Shown here piece by piece: positions 19,982 to 31,333 of a stretch of DNA of 64,000 nucleotides (its first letter is position 1; each line of letters starts with the position of its first letter). The translations under genes and the position numbers were made by a program. Origin of the DNA: Carettochelys insculpta (taxonomy: Eukaryota; Chordata; Testudines; Carettochelyidae); assembly GCF_033958435.1 (NCBI RefSeq), contig NC_134150.1, positions 39,055,501 through 39,119,500 on the forward strand. Reading direction: 5' to 3'. The notes under the pieces are model-generated. The model worked only from the letters and a program-made list of their open reading frames with translations. It was not told where the DNA came from and did no database searches.

Positions 19982-22396
19982 GTGCCTGACTAGATCCTGG
20001 TCAGCAAAGGAGAAGCTCTGATCTGAAGAAATATCATCTTATCTATAATTCACAGTCCATTCAAGTCAATGGAAATGCTTCCATTGACCTCAGCCAGCAT
20101 TGAAACAGGCCTTTGGTTTTTCAAAGGTCCAGTTAAATGGGATTCAGTTGTGACTGCCATTAAAATATAGCCAGGTCAGCATGCTGACCACTAACCCCAG
20201 TGCATACAGTATTCCAGCTGAAGGAGTCACCAAGGAAGGGTGCTGTCCATACCACGTACTCCTAAAATATTGCCAAGCTAACGCCAATGCCTACATATGA
20301 ATTTAGCACAGCTACAGGTATTGACAATAATCAGACAGATGAACAAAGCAAGCGGCTTGGGCAGAGCTAGGAGGGTCAATACACATTATGTATTTGACTT
20401 CTGATTTCCCAAGGAAGCAAACCACACTGCAGACTCAAGCAATAGTGCCAAATCCAAGATATAAAAGTAGGGGGGAGTCTGTATAATCTTGTGCTGACCT
20501 CAGCAATCATGCCCTGACTTAAACACCTTGCCTTAATGGGTATGGGAATGTTGCAATTTGGAATCTGGCCTTCCTTCCCCCCCACCCCCCAACACACACA
20601 CACTGCCCCATTCTGTGCTCCCTTCTCCCCCTTCAAAAAGGGGGAGCCAGCCAGGTGCAGGAGACAGTGTTAAATGCATTATAGAGCACATAGTTTAGAT
20701 AGAAGACATGTCTCTCCATGAAGCTGAGTTCCAAGTTCTTGCCAGATTTGGGTTACTCCCACAGCCAGACCTCCCTCACGGTGAAAACAGAATTCGCTAA
20801 AGATTTTCGAGGCTTCCCACTAAGGCACTAGACCTAATGGCCAAGAACCTGCAGCCTCCAAAGCACAACTGACCGTGAGCAATTCCCATTCATCCATGGG
20901 ATGCTTGTGAACTAACTGACAGGTCCAAAAGAAGAGACCTGGGTGAAATCCTGGCTTCAATGGCAAAACTCCCATAGACTTCAACAGGACCCTGGTTTCA
21001 TCCCCCAAGCCTCCCTGACAACCCTTGCGATATGGCTGTAGGGTTGAGAACTGCCACCTGCTGGTCAGAGCTCTTGAGTGCTAATAACCTGCCTCTTTCA
21101 TTACAAATGAAGCAATGCTTCTTTATCCTGTGCTTTTCTATCCCTGTCTCTTCCCTCTATGCCCTCTCTCTTCTTTTGCTTTTGTTGGAGCGGGGATCAG
21201 AGGCCCCAGTCCTTGTCACCCGCTGAATGCAGGCGCGGAGGGTATTTGGTGTCACCGTCCGAATGAGGCTGGAGCCTGCAGTCCCAGGCTGGCAAACATG
21301 GCTGTAACCTATCTGAATCCAGGCAGGAAAGTATTTAACTTCTGGTGGATCTGGTGAGAGCAGAGGTGAGGGAGGGAAATTCTGCATATGTCTATCAGAA
21401 GCTGGTGCACTGAAATTCCCAATGACAGCTATCGTAGCACAGCTGACAGCTCAGTAGGAAACCAGGCACACTTAACGCCTGACCTCAGGAAATTTCCCCA
21501 CCAAATAGCCTTGAAGGAACACAAAGAAGCTTCTCAGAAGGTTCCAGATGCTCAGCTGATCTGCCAACCTCTGACAGTTTTCTGACCACCCAGCAATCCA
21601 CCATGTAAACCAGGCCCAGCATCAGTGGAGTAGAACACAGCCCCTGTACTGTATCCTTCATGCAGAAGTTTCACATGTGCTGTGACTCTTGCTTTGCGAC
21701 CTTGAAGGACAATGAACAATACCATCATTGCTAAAGAGGAATGGGTAGGTTAGGTCTTAAACAAAGACGAGAGAATTACATTTCGACTAATTGCAAATCC
21801 AGTCATGGCTACCTGACAGCTTCCAGGGATTCATCCCCACAAGGGCAGATAATGAGGGATGCCTGTGACGACAGTGTGAGCTGGGCAAGGCATCAGCCTT
21901 TAGTTCTTCACTGGGAGCAGCAGCACAGGAAATCTGGTGAGGGCTTGATGGGGTGTATATTGCTCTCCAGAGTAGCTCCAGGAGGTAATAAAAAAAAAGA
22001 CAATAAGGAGAAACACAATAAAACCCTGCCGACTGCGCAAGCCTTTTCAGGAAGGCCTGATGTTTGTCTGCAGATTTACGGTACCCCAGATACCAAAGGG
22101 GCAACCGATGTTACTCGGCAGTCCTTGTGAAGTGCTGCCCAATGCTGCTGACCATTGACAGCAGGTACAAGAGGCAGAGGAAGTCAATGTTCTCCCAAAC
22201 TGCTAGTCTGGACCACACTACGCCTCCAGGCCTGGCCCCACTTCAGAGTCTCTCCCATCTCCTGGAACTGTCTGGGCTTCAGCCCTGCCACGGCTGGGGC
22301 CACGCCTTCAGCTCTTCAGGGCCTGGAGAGGCTGAGGCCTCCTCCAGCCCCGCCTTCCCCCATGCTCCCTGGCAGCAACGTAAGGGTTGGCAATGC
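19982..22396. other. Unique sequence, no gene recognised
   Basis: Short self-complementary stretches occur at 20050-20090 (CATTCAAGTCAATGGAAATG / CTTCCATTGACCTC) and 20935-21005 (CAATGGCAAAACTCCCATAG), recalling an old hairpin repeat built around TTGACTTCAATGG. Frames at 21741-22402 are short, overlapping and on both strands. Nothing indicates a gene. Confidence 0.45.
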
Positions 22397-22404
22397 TGCT
22401 AGAG

Positions 22405-22695
22405 TAGCAGCTCCCAACCTCTTCACTAATGCAAACCCCCACTCAGCCCCCCAGACCATTCCCAGACCCCCATCTAGCCAATTCTAGCCCCTACGTACAC
22501 TTCATTAAATGAAAAGGGAAACTACAACATATATTTTCAGACAGGAATTAATAATATTATTGGAAGATACTTAATTTAAAAACAATAATTGATTGTCACT
22601 TGGCAATTTATTTAAAACTTATTTTATATGATCTTCCCCCCCACCCCCACCCCCAACTCCCTGCAATGTACTCATGGACCTCCTGGGAACCACTG
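22405..22695. mobile_element. hAT nonautonomous element, copy 2, nested in a MITE
   Basis: Same family as 7461-7783. Shared blocks include CGTACACTTCATTAAATGAA, TAATATTATTGGAAGATACT and TAATTTAAAAACAATAATTG. It ends GGGAACCACTG. Octamers TGCTAGAG (22397-22404) and TGCCAGAA (22696-22703) match at 6 of 8 positions. Sequence outside (GGTTGGCAATGCTGCTAGA on the left; AAAATATTGACCTCC on the right) would rejoin as part of the TACAGGTTG-family MITE. It includes a C-rich tract at 22636-22655. Confidence 0.8.
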
Positions 22696-22699
22696 TGCC

Positions 22700-22794
22700 A
22701 GAAAATATTGACCTCCAGTGGCTCTGCAAATTTTCTGGTTCTGCAACAGGCAGGTCCCAAGCTGTGCCAGGCTCCAAGAGATACAACCTGTGTA
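22700..22794. mobile_element. TACAGGTTG-family MITE, right end
   Basis: AAAATATTGACCTCCAGTGG, GCAAATTTTCTGGTTCTGCA and CCAAGAGATACAACCTGTGT parallel the right third of 24571-24894 (ACAATATTGACCTCACATGG; ACTAGAGAGGTTTGACCTGT). The left part lies before 22397, but its terminus is not recognisable. Confidence 0.6.
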
Positions 22795-23373
22795 TGCTTC
22801 TAGGCCTTAAAGTGCTCAGAATCCAGATCCAAATTTTGCATGACAATGAGCCTATCTCTGCTGTTATTATCATAATATATATATTGGGCCCAGTTTTTAA
22901 ATCGAGGATCCCTAATAGGAAAACTAAATCCCACATCGGAATACTACTCAAGCCAGGCATGAAATATTAAATAAAAGATGTGTAATATTACATTAATATG
23001 AAAATGATGATATAATTGTCAATCCAAAACAATACAGTCAAAATAAACTGCTTTGACATCACTGGAACAAGAAAGTCAAATGATTCCTTTGGACTTTTTT
23101 CCAGCCATACAGTTGTTGAAATTGACTTGTTCCTGCAAAACATTTCCATTTCAATGAAACTGCGTTTTCAAGTGGAAAATGAGCCTGTTGAAAGTTTTTC
23201 ACCCTGCTGCAGTGAGGAGGGTTGGACTGTTGGACCGATAATGGCCCGATCTGGAATGTTACTGAAAGCGAGCAAAACTAAGACCATCAAAGCAAAGGAG
23301 TCTGACAGCCAAACTCCACTGCTAGTGAGCTGTGCCTAAAATGGCCACTTGCATGCTTCAGTGAAAATCAGAA
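22795..23373. other. Unique sequence, no gene recognised
   Basis: An AT-rich section, with AACATTTCCATTTCAATGAA near 23139 recalling the weak AAAATTTC-type repeat. No gene. Confidence 0.45.
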
Positions 23374-23668
23374 GGTTTGTCTACACTACAGGGAAGATCA
23401 ACTCAGTCAGGAACGATCTTCCAAAGTTCCATTTCATGTGCCTGGCAGGTTGATTTTGTGCTTCTCTATCTGGACTCGGCAGCCAAACCCTGGACTCCTC
23501 AAGAGCATGAAGAGTAAGGGAGGTCTACAGGAGAGCTTCTCCCACCAATCTCCTTCTGTGTAGATGGCCAGATAAGTTGAGTGCAGATAGATCGATTCCA
23601 AATAGGCGATTCTAGCGACTGCAAGTGCATATCTGCAACCAACTTACCTGCCTAGTGTAGACCAAGCC
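23374..23668. mobile_element. GTCTACAC-type MITE, inverse orientation of 18892
   Basis: Starts GGTTTGTCTACACTACAGGG and ends CCTAGTGTAGACCAAGCC. It carries CTACAGGAGAGCTTCTCCCA, TGAGTGCAGATAGATCGATT and GGCGATTCTAGCGACTGCAA, which correspond to the 18892-19152 copy read on the other strand. No coding capacity. Confidence 0.75.
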
Positions 23669-24570
23669 TGAGTGCCTGAATTCAGGTCCCAGTTAGGCGC
23701 CCCCGACTGAAAACCCAGCTAGGAGGGTCTGAATTCAGAGCTGCAGAGCATCAGCAGCTCTCAGATTTCAGCTGCTGTTGTGGATGTACCCTTCTAAATC
23801 ACAGGTGAAATCTTGGCCCCATTGAAGTGAATGGGAGTTTTGCCTTTGGTCTCTGTGAAAGCAGGACTGCACCCGAGAGACACAGCACCTCTGTATCAGC
23901 TGTTTGGGTCTCCAAAGTACAGAATGGAAGAGTTTACGGGTCTGGAATGAACATCTGATTCCAAAAGTGATAATCAGAGAAATTAACAGTTCACTTCCGA
24001 CACTATAACCCTTAAGGTGTGGTCTCTTCCTAATGGCTGTGATCTAGATGTCAGCACAGCCAGGGCACTGTGATAACAATAACTCCAGATGTTGCGCTGT
24101 CAGCACATTAAATTAATCCCACTTGGAAATGGCATGATCTATAGCATCTCCTGGCAGAATCGATGACATTAAGTGTAATTTATTGTTTCTATTACATGCT
24201 CTTTTGTGTTTCCAAACTGCCTTGGGGAGCAATTTCTCACTGAGCAGACAGACGCCTTGGGAAAGGGCGGAAAAAAAAAGCTTAGGAAAAAGGAGAACAG
24301 GGAAGCACATGCTTCTTTCTCTCGCACCTCTTGTTCAAGATTGCTGTTGACAAGACCTGTGATAATAGCATAGTGCCACGAAGGAGTCCAAAGCTTATGT
24401 CTAGACCAGACTATAGTGGTAGGACTTTCACTGCAGGGTTTTACCTACTTTTTTTCTTGCTAGAAGCTTTGCATTCAGCAAGCCAGATCAGAAGCTCACC
24501 AGCTGGCTAGAGCAGCGCTTCTCAACCCACAGTACAACCAGCAGAAAACTCCGGCCCATGGCCATACAGG
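23669..24570. other. Mostly unique sequence; possible hAT end
   Basis: About 23800-23872 holds a degenerate CCATTGAAGTGAATGGGAGT palindromic repeat. CAGCGCTTCTCAACCCACAG at 24512-24531 looks like the left end of a CAGTGGTTCTCAACC hAT element, but no right end follows. 24080-24240 is AT-rich and not repetitive by eye. Confidence 0.4.
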
Positions 24571-24894
24571 TACAGGTTGAACCTCTCTAGTCCAGCACAC
24601 TCTCACCCAGCAACATCTGTAGACCAGCATGATTTTAGTTAGCTGCATATCCACTTATCTGCGGTGTGACCAAGTCTCCCGTGATCCCATAAAGTTTGTT
24701 TCCTGTCCTGGCGGTCAGTGTTCTATGCTGTTATTTAGCTCTAATTTAGCCCTAAATGTCTTCTAAGAGCCCAGTAAGCAGTGGAAGTGTTAGTAATGCC
24801 ACTAGACAATATTGACCTCACATGGTCCAGCAAATTCTCTCATTCTACACCAGTTAGATCCCGAGGATGCTGAACTAGAGAGGTTTGACCTGTA
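24571..24894. mobile_element. TACAGGTTG-family MITE, 324 bp, complete
   Basis: Inverted termini: TACAGGTTGAACCTCTCTAG at the left, CTAGAGAGGTTTGACCTGTA at the right (18 of 20 positions complementary). The pairing extends inward through TCCAGCA / TGCTGAA. The interior is AT-moderate without an open frame. This is the cleanest copy and serves as the model for 9796-10615, 22700-22794 and 34797-35142. The superfamily is not certain; no clear target duplication is visible. Confidence 0.8.
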
Positions 24895-24934
24895 GTATAT
24901 ACATTGTCTGGATGCACCCCCACAATAGTAAATA

Positions 24935-25255
24935 CAGTTGTGCTCCTGGGCACCCTCCCATAACTCGACTTTTGTGCAAGGAGGGGGATGGGGAAGGAAG
25001 CCAGGAATCAGACAGCAGCCTGGCTCCCAGCTCCCCTGGGCTTGCGGGAGCTGGGGAAAGCAAGGGAGAAGCCGTACTGCAGCAGCAGTCTGCCCAACAG
25101 GCTCCCCCAGCTGGGGAAGCTGGGCTGGCAGACAGCTGTAGCAGGGGGGCTTCTCCCTGGCTTCCCCCAGCTGGGGGAGCCAGGGAGCTGCACTCCTTTC
25201 TATTTTCACTGAACCCACGTTAACGTGAGTTAAGTGCAAATCGAAATCGTAACTG
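24935..25255. mobile_element. Candidate Tigger-like element with GC-rich interior
   Basis: TA at 24933-24934 and 25256-25257 flank ends CAGTTGTGCTCC and ATCGTAACTG. Only the outer eight or so bases are convincingly inverted. The right arm has CCACGTTAACGTGAGTTAAG, which is itself partly self-complementary. The interior repeats CCCCCAGCTGGGGGAG-type palindromes, and both strands carry spurious frames. The boundaries are tentative. Confidence 0.45.
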
Positions 25256-25274
25256 TAGATGTAGATTAGAACTG

Positions 25275-25420
25275 CTGGGCTATAGGTACTTGCCTGTGAC
25301 TGAGAATACTTGGGTGACCTTGGCAAGTTAGTTGAGCTCCCTGTACATCAGTTTCCTTATCGGTAAACTGGAGATAGTGATATTGACAGAAATGCAATAG
25401 GAATGAAGCAAGTTATTTAT
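25275..25420 (+). mobile_element. MIR-type SINE fragment
   Basis: GGGTGACCTTGGCAAGTTAG, GTACATCAGTTTCCTTATCG and GTAAACTGGAGATAGTGATA follow the MIR core order. The 5' tRNA-related part is not recognisable. Confidence 0.7.
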
Positions 25421-25879
25421 CCTAAAGCCTGGGGAAGCAGGGAAAAGTTGTTATTTGCCAATCTTCCAGAGGCACTCATTAATGCTGGGCAGAATTGGTT
25501 GACTATCAGAATTGCCTTCTCACAGGAACTTGTGACATTTCAAAACCTGCTGTCATTCTGAATCTGAATCACAAGCTGAAATGTCAGAATCTTTCATGAA
25601 ATGAAAGTTCCAAAAACACTCTGATTCAGAACTTGAGTATAGTTCATTTGGGTCACATCAAATGAGTTCACTCTTATAATACCCGAGCAATACAGTATTA
25701 AGCATAATATAAATTGAATGTTGATATTGTACTATATTGACTGTACAGGAAAAACCAAATCATTAAGTCAAGTGTTTTGACTTGACTGAAATTTGATGCG
25801 ATAGTCAAAATGATTAATTCTGAGACTTTTCCATCAAGACATTCAATGATATCAACACTTTCCTGCAAAAATTTAGATG
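25421..25879. other. Unassigned AT-rich sequence
   Basis: Repeated AAATGTCAGAATC / TGAAATGAAAGTTC motifs at 25550-25610 hint at an old degenerate repeat. No gene. Confidence 0.4.
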
Positions 25880-25955
25880 TCAATGGTGTTTGGTCCTGCC
25901 ATGAATGCAGGGGACTGGACTTGACTCTAGAGATCTTTCCGAGTTCTATGATTCA
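25880..25955 (+). mobile_element. CR1 LINE 3' end
   Basis: GTTTGGTCCTGCCATGAATG, CAGGGGACTGGACTTGACTC, TCCGAGTTCTATGATTCAAC. This is the terminal 75 bp of a CR1 in sense orientation, comparable with 39530-39622. Confidence 0.75.
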
Positions 25956-26670
25956 ACACAAGAGCATTTCCCCCCAAAAAATCTCTTCTGTCACAAGTTT
26001 TTCAGCTATCTCTGATGGGGGCCTTATGATTAAATAATGGCCAATAGCTAGAGATTAATAGAAGTTAGGAATATTAATTAATTCAAGGCAGCCTCCCAAG
26101 TTATTCATGTATCCATGTGAGACCTTCCAAACCATAGGTAAAATACAATTGCCCACGTATCTCTTACATCTGACTTACAAAATAGCACCTATTTTTAAAA
26201 ATATATTTATTATTCATATAGTGAGTGCTATATAATAGGTGAATCTGTATCTCAAACTCAGTGTCTCTGTCCCCACTCTCTGTTCTAATGTCCAGAGTCC
26301 CAGTTCAGCGGAGGACTTATGCGTGAAGTCAGGCAATGGGACAGACTCATGGAGTTGAAGTTCTTCATTGCATCAGGGCCTAGGGGCACATATGAATACA
26401 ATGCAATGCTATACAAAGTGACAGTCCCACATACAGCCCAATCCAACATTAGCAAAAAAAAATATTCCCATTAACTCATTTCCCAAGCTAAGATTTTGTC
26501 ATGTAATTGACCCAGCCCCAGCAGGTTTACTTTGGCCACAGAAACGGACTCTGAACACCGGGACTGACCCAGCCCCAGCTGCAGTTCGAACCTCAGGAGT
26601 TGCTGCAGGCCCAGCCATTGCACCAATCCCAGCTGTTGCTTGGATACCAGGATATTAACAGATGCCCCTA
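25956..26670. other. Unique sequence, no gene recognised
   Basis: AT-rich to about 26230, then mixed. No repeat or coding call. Confidence 0.45.
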
Positions 26671-26844
26671 GTTCTAATTTTTTTCCGTCCAGGGTAGAAT
26701 AAATTTTATGTGTGCCCAGACATGTGTGGATGTGCACCACCAAAAGAAACACGTGCTGCCGCTGTCGATAGCTGTGGGTGCTGTGCTGCTCAGCTGAATC
26801 GCTCCTTGGCAGCTGGCCAAGTGCTCAGCTTCCAGGGAACACTG
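26671..26844. mobile_element. hAT-A MITE, copy 3 (inverse orientation)
   Basis: Reads CCCCTAGTTCTAATTTTTTT, GTAGAATAAATTTTATGTGT, GCACCACCAAAAGAAACACG, AGCTGTGGGTGCTGTGCTGC and finally CAGCTTCCAGGGAACACTG. The GGGAACACTG end is among the best-preserved termini of the family and pairs with the CAGNGTTCCCT end seen in other copies. Confidence 0.75.
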
Positions 26845-27454
26845 CCATAGTGCCGCACCATTTTGCACGTTCCTCTCCAAACACTTGCACATAATTTGCA
26901 CCATTAAAACCTGTCCCCAGTATCGATGCACTTTTGTACACAAAAACTAGTTGAACACCACATTAATCTTGCCCAACACAGTTAGCAGACAGGAGCCAAA
27001 AGGTTGACGCTAGGGTGCGGTGAACGGGAGACTTATTTACATGCTATTGCTCAGCAGGTCACAGAAACAGGATGCTGATAACATCCTGCAAACTTCCTCC
27101 CAGCCCTGGCATGGAGAGAAAAAAATATGACCCTCAGGCACATAATGACCAGCCAACCATTCACAAATTCACCTTCTGGGAGCCTTGCGTTTCAGAGCAG
27201 ACTGGCAGACGCGTCACTTTTCTCTCATTATAAAGAGGAGCTACTTGAAAGCAAGGAAAACAGTGCTAGAAGAGGGGCTACCTCTGCTGCTGCTGCAGGA
27301 AGGACAATGGAGGTAATTGCTCTGCTAACGCAAGACTGTCACAAGCTCCTTTTTTATTATTCCAGATGGGTTTTAAATGTTAGAGCTCCAGCAGAAAGGC
27401 ATTTGAATGGCCATGTTCTTGTCATTTGCTGTACAATAGTGAAGGGGTTCAAAG
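26845..27454. other. Unique sequence, no gene recognised
   Basis: A 130-codon plus-strand frame (27127-27519) has no recognisable domain and runs into the palindromic repeat at 27455, so I do not call it. Confidence 0.45.
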
Positions 27455-27575
27455 GGAGATTGAGAGCCAAACTCTGCCCTCAGTTACACCAGAGTAAATC
27501 CAAGTTAATTCCACAGTAGTCGAATGAATTGACTTTGCTGAAAGCACTGGAGTTCATGTGGATTTGCACCAGTGT
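27455..27575. repeat. Short palindromic repeat, degenerate
   Basis: Left arm: CTGCCCTCAGTTACACCAGA, GTAAATCCAAGTTAATTCC. Right arm: CTGGAGTTCATGTGGATTTG, CACCAGTGTAAATGACC. The arms are partly complementary (GTTACACCAGAGTAAATCC versus GGATTTGCACCAGTGTAA). I recall this hairpin-type repeat from turtle and crocodilian sequence. Confidence 0.5.
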
Positions 27576-28785
27576 AAATGACCAACTTCTCAACAGTTAA
27601 CGTATCTCTAAAAATAAGTGGATTAGATTGGAGCGTTTTAACAAGAGGGCTGTGCAGCATTCCTAAGAAAAAAAGGCAAATTGAACTGGGTCAGAATCGG
27701 TTTTTGGGGGGGGCTTTGTTTGAAGTTTTTATGTTTGTTTCCTGGGGAATTCCAAGAGTTTAATTCTTCCCTTTTTGAGAGTTGGTTAATAGATATTTCC
27801 CTGACACAGCAAAAGCCAAAAATTTTAAATTTCCCATGAAATAAGTTTCTGAATTTAATCATCGTGAGTCTCTTGATATGTTAGGATAAAATTGAGAAAT
27901 TTCATTCTGATTTTGCTGGTAATTTTATTTTATAAGAATAAGCTTGACAGACTGATTTATTTATTCTTTTTTGGTAACTGACATAATATCGATATATATT
28001 TTTAAGCATCTTTTTCAATTATCAATTTAAATTATCACAAGTTGTGCAAAATTGTGTGGGGTCAGACTATAGGGGACATATACATGAAAGTTTTTATTTT
28101 ATTAGCATAGATTCACAAAGTTAAAGCTTTATAGTTGTTAAAACACGAACTGTCAACATCACGTGTCAAAATATTCAGCTTAAATATCCTTAAAATATAT
28201 TCTAATAAATTCTCAGGCAGCAATTTTCTTACTTTGCCCATCTGTACGTTTCAGTTCCCATCAGTGAAAATATTGCTTTGTTGGCTTGTGGGAGTATAGT
28301 GAAAACAACACATACTGATAAAAGCATAATCGTCCTGAGCCTCACTATATACTACAGATTTTTTTAAAAAATAACCAAACGTCATTTCAAGACCATAAGT
28401 CAAGAGGTGCCATTCTGCTTCACCTATCTCAGAATGCTTTGCCTTCTCATCCCCATTTTTCTTTCTAAATAAATGTTTGCAAAATATCTCCCTTTCAACA
28501 AATCAGAATTTTCCAGTTCAGGTAACTTACGTTAAACCCAAAATTTTCCAGACAGAGAGGAAAACAACATGGAACAAACAAACAAAAGTTGCCGACTCCA
28601 AGCTCATTCTGAATCTTTTCATTAATTTCAACAGGCTTTCAAAGTGGGCCCAAGTCTTTTCCCTTCTACTTCTCTTTCCCTCACCACACCACCCGCTACC
28701 CACCCTCCCTACTCTATGATCTAGCTTCATGTGAGGTTTTGAGGTTATATTTTTCTAATTATTTTAATTAAGGTTCTTTACCTTC
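27576..28785. other. AT-rich unique sequence
   Basis: Long AT-rich stretch (about 27770-28450) without repeat signatures. Any conserved noncoding element would need comparative data. No gene. Confidence 0.5.
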
Positions 28786-28862
28786 TTAGATTGTCAGCAC
28801 ATTTGTACACCTGGAGCTGTTTTTCTGTTCTGTCTTTGTACAGCACCAAGCACAGCTCTCAA
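28786..28862 (+). repeat. LINE2-type 3' tail
   Basis: TTAGATTGTCAGCACATTTG and TTCTGTCTTTGTACAGCACC, AAGCACAG follow the arrangement of the LINE2-type 3' UTR. Confidence 0.55.
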
Positions 28863-28889
28863 TCTGCAGCCCAATTAGCACACAGCAGT

Positions 28890-28967
28890 GGCTCATGTGA
28901 CATAGTCAGGGTCATACAAGAAGTATTGGTTGAAGCCCACAATGGTAAGAAGGTTGAGAACCACTGA
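28890..28967. mobile_element. hAT right end fragment
   Basis: Ends AAGGTTGAGAACCACTGA, the terminus of CAGTGGTTCTCAACC-type hAT elements. No matching left end is visible within 500 bp. Confidence 0.5.
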
Positions 28968-29931
28968 CCCAGCACAATGGGATTCTGGGAAATGGAAAGA
29001 AACTGCAAATGTTTTAGCAAACCAGGGCCAGGTTTCAGAGAAAGCAGTGCACCAGGTTTAACAGTCCCACCTATTTCAGTCGTGCATGGCTTTGATCTGA
29101 AATCAGACAAAATTTGGGGGGTTCAAAGCTGAAACTCAAATTGAAGCTCGGGAAGGTTTCACAAAAAGCAAAACTGGGAGAAAAATATCTATTAGCCAAC
29201 CCTCAAAAGGGACAGTCTACAAAACTTTCCCATCTGTCACACCTTGATAAGCTTTTTTACTATGGATGCTATTCACACTCTGTGCACAGACTCAAAATTT
29301 AGATGACCATCATGGGCCTGGTGCTGGGCCTCAAACTATAATTAGGTGAAATTCATCCCCAGGCAAAGGATGTGCCCATGTGCATATGTATGAAAGAATG
29401 CAGCATGTGCAAAATGTTTTAAATGCTGTTTCTTGTATTTCTTGCCACAGAACCTTGGGGGAGAATTTGCAAACCACGGTGGAGGGATTTCAGCTACATG
29501 ACGGTCTTTAATAGAAGTCGCATGACTAATTCCCCATCACCACCCCATAGAAGACTGAAAATTTACCCGGTACTATATACAGACTTCTTTGCTGTGTTTA
29601 ATTCTTGTAAAAATCTTACACAGATAGAATATCTGTGACAAAAAAAATCTCCACTTGTAAGAACTCTTGTTCAAATAAATAGCCTGTCGTCTTGGTTGAT
29701 AGAAAAGTCTGTACCTAGGACTGCACGTCCTGGTTCCGCTTCCATTGACTTTAATCCTCAGGGCTGCCCTTCACCCTTCAGTGGAGCTCTGTTGAGCTTG
29801 TCAAATAATACCACATATGCTCTATTTTCACTTATTTGCTTTGATGATACAATTACCCTAGACTGGCTCGTAGTGTAGCAAAGTCTGTGCCACACTCATG
29901 GTGCAGGAGACAGCGTATCACGCTTACTCAC
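28968..29931. other. Unique sequence, no gene recognised
   Basis: No repeat or coding call. Confidence 0.45.
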
Positions 29932-30108
29932 CAGTGTGAGAAGTTGGGCTGCCACCCAGGAAAAATTCAAGTGCTGTCCAGATGGTTACCACGGCACCCA
30001 CAGCCACCAGCATGAGTTTCCATGGCAGGGCACATCCTCACATGCCTTGATACACATAACAAAATGTACTCCACCCAGGGACAGGAAAAAAAATAGGTGG
30101 GTGCTATT
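29932..30108. mobile_element. hAT-A MITE, copy 4
   Basis: CAGTGTGAGAAGTTGGGCTG, CCACCCAGGAAAAATTCAAG, ACCCACAGCCACCAGCATGA, TACACATAACAAAATGTACT and CCACCCAGGGACAGGAAAAA match the family. The closing AGGGAACCCTG is degraded. Confidence 0.7.
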
Positions 30109-30839
30109 CACTCAGCCAGAAACAAATCTGGCATGCCACAGAGGGGATTCAGGCTGGGGTTCTCAAATGAGCTCAAGGGAATTAAGCATTTAACTTCCAG
30201 CCTCCTTCTCTTTCCAGCAAGCACATGCAGATGCACCAAATTCACTTAGGCCAGGCTCAGAACAAGCTTCAGAGACATCCACATGGCAGTTAAGACCCAC
30301 AGCCTGGCTGCAGCTGTCCCTGGCCAGCTGAGTCAGGCGATACACTGCAGCAGAGATATCTAGACTCAGGCCTGTCCTTTGAGACCCATCTCTTCACAAG
30401 GGCTCAGAGCCAGAGCCCAAAGGTCTGCCCTGCCTTAGCTGATCCGGGCTCTGAGACCCAATGCCACGAGGTTTTTCATCCCACTGGAGACGTATCCTTG
30501 GAGTTCAATTCCTTGGCCAGAGAAGCAGAAGGAGCTCTGCACATATGCCTCTGTTTGCCTGGTTGGTGTGAGCATGTCTCACACCCCTTCAAGAAGAAGG
30601 ATTTTCATTGGACCAAGCACCCCTTACCAGGCAGCTCACCCGCAGGAGCAGCACCTGCTTGAGAACTTGCACCATTAAGGGATCTCCTTCAGTTCACCTT
30701 CCATTTTTTATTAGGTCTGCACTGGAAGCTGTCATGGCAGTTCAGTGGGGGAAGTGTTTATGACACGTTAATAGCAGCACAGAGACCGAGTACGGACATA
30801 GTTATACTGGGAAAAGTCCCTCGGCTAGTACCGCTCAGG
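30109..30839. other. Unique sequence, no gene recognised
   Basis: No repeat or coding call, except that GTTATACTGGGAAAAGTCCC at 30800 may belong to a decayed MITE. Confidence 0.45.
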
Positions 30840-30950
30840 TCACGCATACGCTATGCTTGCAATGAATACGCAGCGCCTCGTTAGCATATCCTAAAGTGTC
30901 TCATTAGCATTCCTCTTTCGAAAGAGGGTGGGGCTAGTGTAGACATAGCC
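30840..30950. mobile_element. PIF/Harbinger-like MITE, right end only
   Basis: CGCCTCGTTAGCATATCCTA, TTCCTCTTTCGAAAGAGGGT and GGGGCTAGTGTAGACATAGC. This is the right arm of a CTTTCGAAAG element. It ends three bases before the complete element at 30954, so two related elements are adjacent. Confidence 0.7.
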
Positions 30951-30953
30951 TAT

Positions 30954-31333
30954 GGCCATGTCTACACTTGGCCAAAATTTCGAAAGGGCCATGCTAATGG
31001 CCAAATCCGAAAATACTAATGAGGTGCTGAAATGAGTATTCAACACCTTGTTAGCATGCTGCAGCATGGCTCATCTACACAGGGCCCTTTTCGAAAGGAC
31101 CCCTCAAATGTCAAAATCCCCTTATTCCTATCAGCTATCAACGTTTGGGGGTCCTTTCAAAAAGGGCCCCATGTAGACAAGCTGCGCGTGATTGAAACGC
31201 TGCACTTTCGAAGTGCCATGGCCAGCAGCATGCTAATGAGGTGCTGAATATTCATTTCGTCACCTCATTAGTATTCTGTGATTTGGCCATTAGCACGGCC
31301 CTTTCGAAATTTTGGCCAAGTGTAGACATGGCC
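30954..31333. mobile_element. Palindromic PIF/Harbinger-like MITE, 380 bp, complete
   Basis: Left end GGCCATGTCTACACTTGGCC and right end GGCCAAGTGTAGACATGGCC are perfect inverted copies. They extend inward through AAAATTTCGAAAGGGCC / GGCCCTTTCGAAATTTT. Internal arms share CTAATGAGGTGCTGAA. TAT at 30951-30953 and 31334-31336 gives a 3-bp target duplication. It is the model for the truncated copy at 938-1267. Confidence 0.9.
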
